A stretch of 8,461 bases of DNA from Candidatus Peregrinibacteria bacterium (GTDB lineage: Bacteria > Patescibacteriota > Gracilibacteria > UBA1369): positions 1 to 8,461 of the forward strand of contig WJLA01000058.1 of assembly GCA_014728765.1 (NCBI GenBank), given 5' to 3'. This document shows, one piece after another, positions 6,600 through 8,461 of this stretch. A program made the position numbers and the translations under genes. The notes under the pieces were generated by a model, which was given only the letters and a program-made list of their open reading frames with translations, was not told the origin of the DNA and made no database searches. Position 1 is the first letter of the stretch. Each line of letters opens with the position of its first letter.

Positions 6600-8461
6600 A
6601 TGAAAACATATATTGCATTAGATTTAGAAACTACCGGTTTTGATGCTGAAACCGATCAAGTAATTGAAGTTGCCGCCATTAAGTTTCAAGGCGATCGAAT
6701 CATTGATACATTCGAAACATTAATAAATCCTGAAACTGATATACCAAGCATGGTTAGCCATATTACCGGTATCAATATGGACATGGTAAAAAACAGTCCA
6801 ATATTTGCTGACATAAAATCTCAATTGGTTGATTTCATCGACAAACACCCCATAATAGGACACAATATTGATTTTGACCTAACTTTTTTAAGATCAAAAG
6901 GTCTGGAAATCACCAACAAACAATTTGATACATTTGAATTAGCGGGAATATTACTCCCGGGTCTCCCCTCTTATAGTCTTGATACAATAAGTCGTATATT
7001 AAAGTTAAAACACTCCAACAAACATAGAGCCATGTCAGACACTATGGTATGTTTTGAACTTTTCAATCTATTGAGAAAAAAAATCAACAATATTCCCAAG
7101 CCTGTTTTATCAGAAATAAAATCACTTATTAAAAAATCTGATTGGGATCTGGGAATAGTTTTTGAAGAATCCGAAAGCAAATCTAACGACAAAAATTTAA
7201 AAAAGCAAAAAGCTAAATATTCTTCAATTAAACATCCACAATTTCAATCAACAGAAGATATACTGGATCTTTATGATGAGAATAGCAATTTAAAAGACTT
7301 AATTCCGGATTTTGAAACCAGACCCAGTCAAAAAGTATTCACGGAAAAAATTTTAGATTCTTTTATTAACGAAAAACATTTGATTGCGGAAGCTGGAACA
7401 GGCACCGGCAAGACTTTCGGATATTTGCTTCCCGCCTGTTACATCAGCAATAACACTCAAGAGAAAGTAATCATTTCCACACATACCAACAATTTACAAG
7501 ATCAGCTTATTAACAAAGACTTTCCCATATTAAATAAGCTCTTCCCTGACATTAAAGTTGCAATTTTAAAAGGAAAGAAAAAGTATATTTCATTGACCCG
7601 ATTACAATTTTTAAAAAATAAAGCTACTCTTGCCGATTTTGAACTGATAGTTTTAATTAAAGTTATTTTATGGCTGGAAGAAACGCAAACAGGTGATCTG
7701 GATGAATTGAATTTACAAAACAAAGAAATAACGCTACTTGACGAATTAGGATGTGACTTTGATAGCAATACTGTTCCTGAAGAAGAGGAGTATTTTCTTC
7801 ATCTAGCAAGAAAAAAAGCGGAGGCGGCAAACATAATTGTTGTGAATCATGCTTTACTTTTACAAGATGCCTTTGCTGATAATCAAACACTGGCGGAAGG
7901 AAAGTATTTGATTATTGATGAAGCTCATCACTTAAACAAAATAGGTACTGACGCTCTTACTATTAATCTTACTCCCAATTATTTTAGAAAAAATATTGAT
8001 TCTCTGGAAAAAAGTATTGAACAAGCTCATCTAAAAATTGAAAAACAAGATGATTCACTTGAAAAAAGTATTTATTCATCAAGACAAGACTTGGAAATTT
8101 TAAAAAAAACTTCTGAAAATCTCTTTGAACAAATTGTCTTGATGCTCAATAAATTCGGCAAAACACCTAATGATTTCCATACCATATTGGCAATAAATTT
8201 TTTATTTGTTGACACACCCGAATGGAATGAAATTACAAAAACCGTTAATGAGATTAAAAAAATCGGAGCGAATATCACAGAAAATCTTGATGAAATCACC
8301 AAAAAAATCAATAACATTGATAAGAGCTCTTTAATCGAATTTTCAATCCAAAAAAATAATTTTAGAAATTTAATAGAAAACTGTAGTGAAGTTTTAAATA
8401 ATTTTGATCATAAAATTATATGGATTAGTAAAACATTTGATGAAAACACACATTTCCAATC
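6600..8461 (+). CDS. dinG: DnaQ-like 3'-5' exonuclease fused to DinG-like superfamily 2 helicase (3' end outside window)
   Basis: A DNA repair/processing enzyme with two fused parts, as in the Firmicute DnaQ-DinG proteins. I translated this frame by hand; it is open for 620 codons to the window edge. Residues 1-160 are a complete DEDDh exonuclease: DLETTG with D8 and E10, HNIDFD at 88-93 with D93, and HRAMSD with H142 and D147. A charged linker (about 185-235) leads to the helicase: RPSQ at 241-244 (Q-motif-like), Walker A AGTGTGKT at 265-272, ISTHTNNLQDQL as motif Ia, NIIVVNHALL at 411-420 and the DEAH box at 440-443, followed by a long helical insertion (about 460-570) like the DinG arch. 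Helicase motifs III-VI lie beyond the window. The four Fe-S cysteines of classical DinG/XPD are not kept: KGKKKYIS has Ser331 where Cys is usual, and only Cys385 is near the others. The start ATG 6600 lies just before the exonuclease motif. There is no Shine-Dalgarno. Confidence 0.93.
   Translation, partial: MKTYIALDLETTGFDAETDQVIEVAAIKFQGDRIIDTFETLINPETDIPSMVSHITGINMDMVKNSPIFADIKSQLVDFIDKHPIIGHNIDFDLTFLRSKGLEITNKQFDTFELAGILLPGLPSYSLDTISRILKLKHSNKHRAMSDTMVCFELFNLLRKKINNIPKPVLSEIKSLIKKSDWDLGIVFEESESKSNDKNLKKQKAKYSSIKHPQFQSTEDILDLYDENSNLKDLIPDFETRPSQKVFTEKILDSFINEKHLIAEAGTGTGKTFGYLLPACYISNNTQEKVIISTHTNNLQDQLINKDFPILNKLFPDIKVAILKGKKKYISLTRLQFLKNKATLADFELIVLIKVILWLEETQTGDLDELNLQNKEITLLDELGCDFDSNTVPEEEEYFLHLARKKAEAANIIVVNHALLLQDAFADNQTLAEGKYLIIDEAHHLNKIGTDALTINLTPNYFRKNIDSLEKSIEQAHLKIEKQDDSLEKSIYSSRQDLEILKKTSENLFEQIVLMLNKFGKTPNDFHTILAINFLFVDTPEWNEITKTVNEIKKIGANITENLDEITKKINNIDKSSLIEFSIQKNNFRNLIENCSEVLNNFDHKIIWISKTFDENTHFQ

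Noticed and set aside
7502..8317. Minus-strand open frames opposite the exonuclease-helicase gene
   Set aside because: They are low-complexity shadows of the plus-strand frame, which carries all conserved helicase motifs.
1..8461. CRISPR arrays, tRNA/rRNA genes, insertion sequences, phage genes
   Set aside because: No regularly spaced repeats, no cloverleaf-like sequence in the short intergenic gaps, and no transposase, integrase or phage structural motifs were seen.

Overview
The window is AT-rich and densely coding. It uses the standard bacterial code: TGA is not read through and Trp and Gly codons look normal. The spaces before start codons are very short and, with one doubtful exception, carry no clear Shine-Dalgarno tract. 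Extended -10 boxes (TGnTATAAT type) sit almost on top of three of the four visible starts. With the gene content (eukaryote-type hexokinase, a 12-TM/HEAT transporter-like protein, a DUF3352-like/SLH surface protein and a DnaQ-DinG fusion), I infer a Candidate Phyla Radiation/Patescibacteria-type genome. A low-GC Firmicutes-like lineage is the main alternative, because SLH proteins and DnaQ-DinG fusions are common there. This assignment is inference, not proof.

Layout, left to right. (1) Bases 3-788, + strand: the 3' part of a eukaryote-type (hexokinase family 1/2) sugar kinase gene, cut by the window edge. Sugar-binding residues are mostly kept and ATP-loop glycines are altered. (2) 818-1900, + strand: a 360-aa soluble protein of unknown function with its own strong-looking promoter inside the end of the hexokinase gene. 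(3) 1897-4131, - strand: a 744-aa protein with 12 predicted membrane helices followed by a long HEAT-like helical repeat domain; its stop codon overlaps that of gene 2 in a shared TTAA. (4) 4132-4256: a 125-bp divergent intergenic region with one promoter candidate for each direction. (5) 4257-6503, + strand: a secreted, cysteine-free, acidic 748-aa protein with three C-terminal SLH domains, closed by an excellent intrinsic terminator (6536-6568). (6) 6600-8461, + strand: a DnaQ-like exonuclease fused to a DinG-like helicase, starting just after that terminator and running off the right edge; the 620 complete codons visible here are open throughout.

The genes do not form one pathway. They look like separate transcription units: sugar phosphorylation, an unknown protein, a membrane transporter or sensor, a cell-surface protein and a DNA repair/processing enzyme. 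The divergent pair 3/4 are both envelope proteins and could be co-regulated from their common intergenic region. I found no RNA genes, CRISPR arrays, insertion sequences or prophage genes, and no gene-free stretch longer than about 125 bases.
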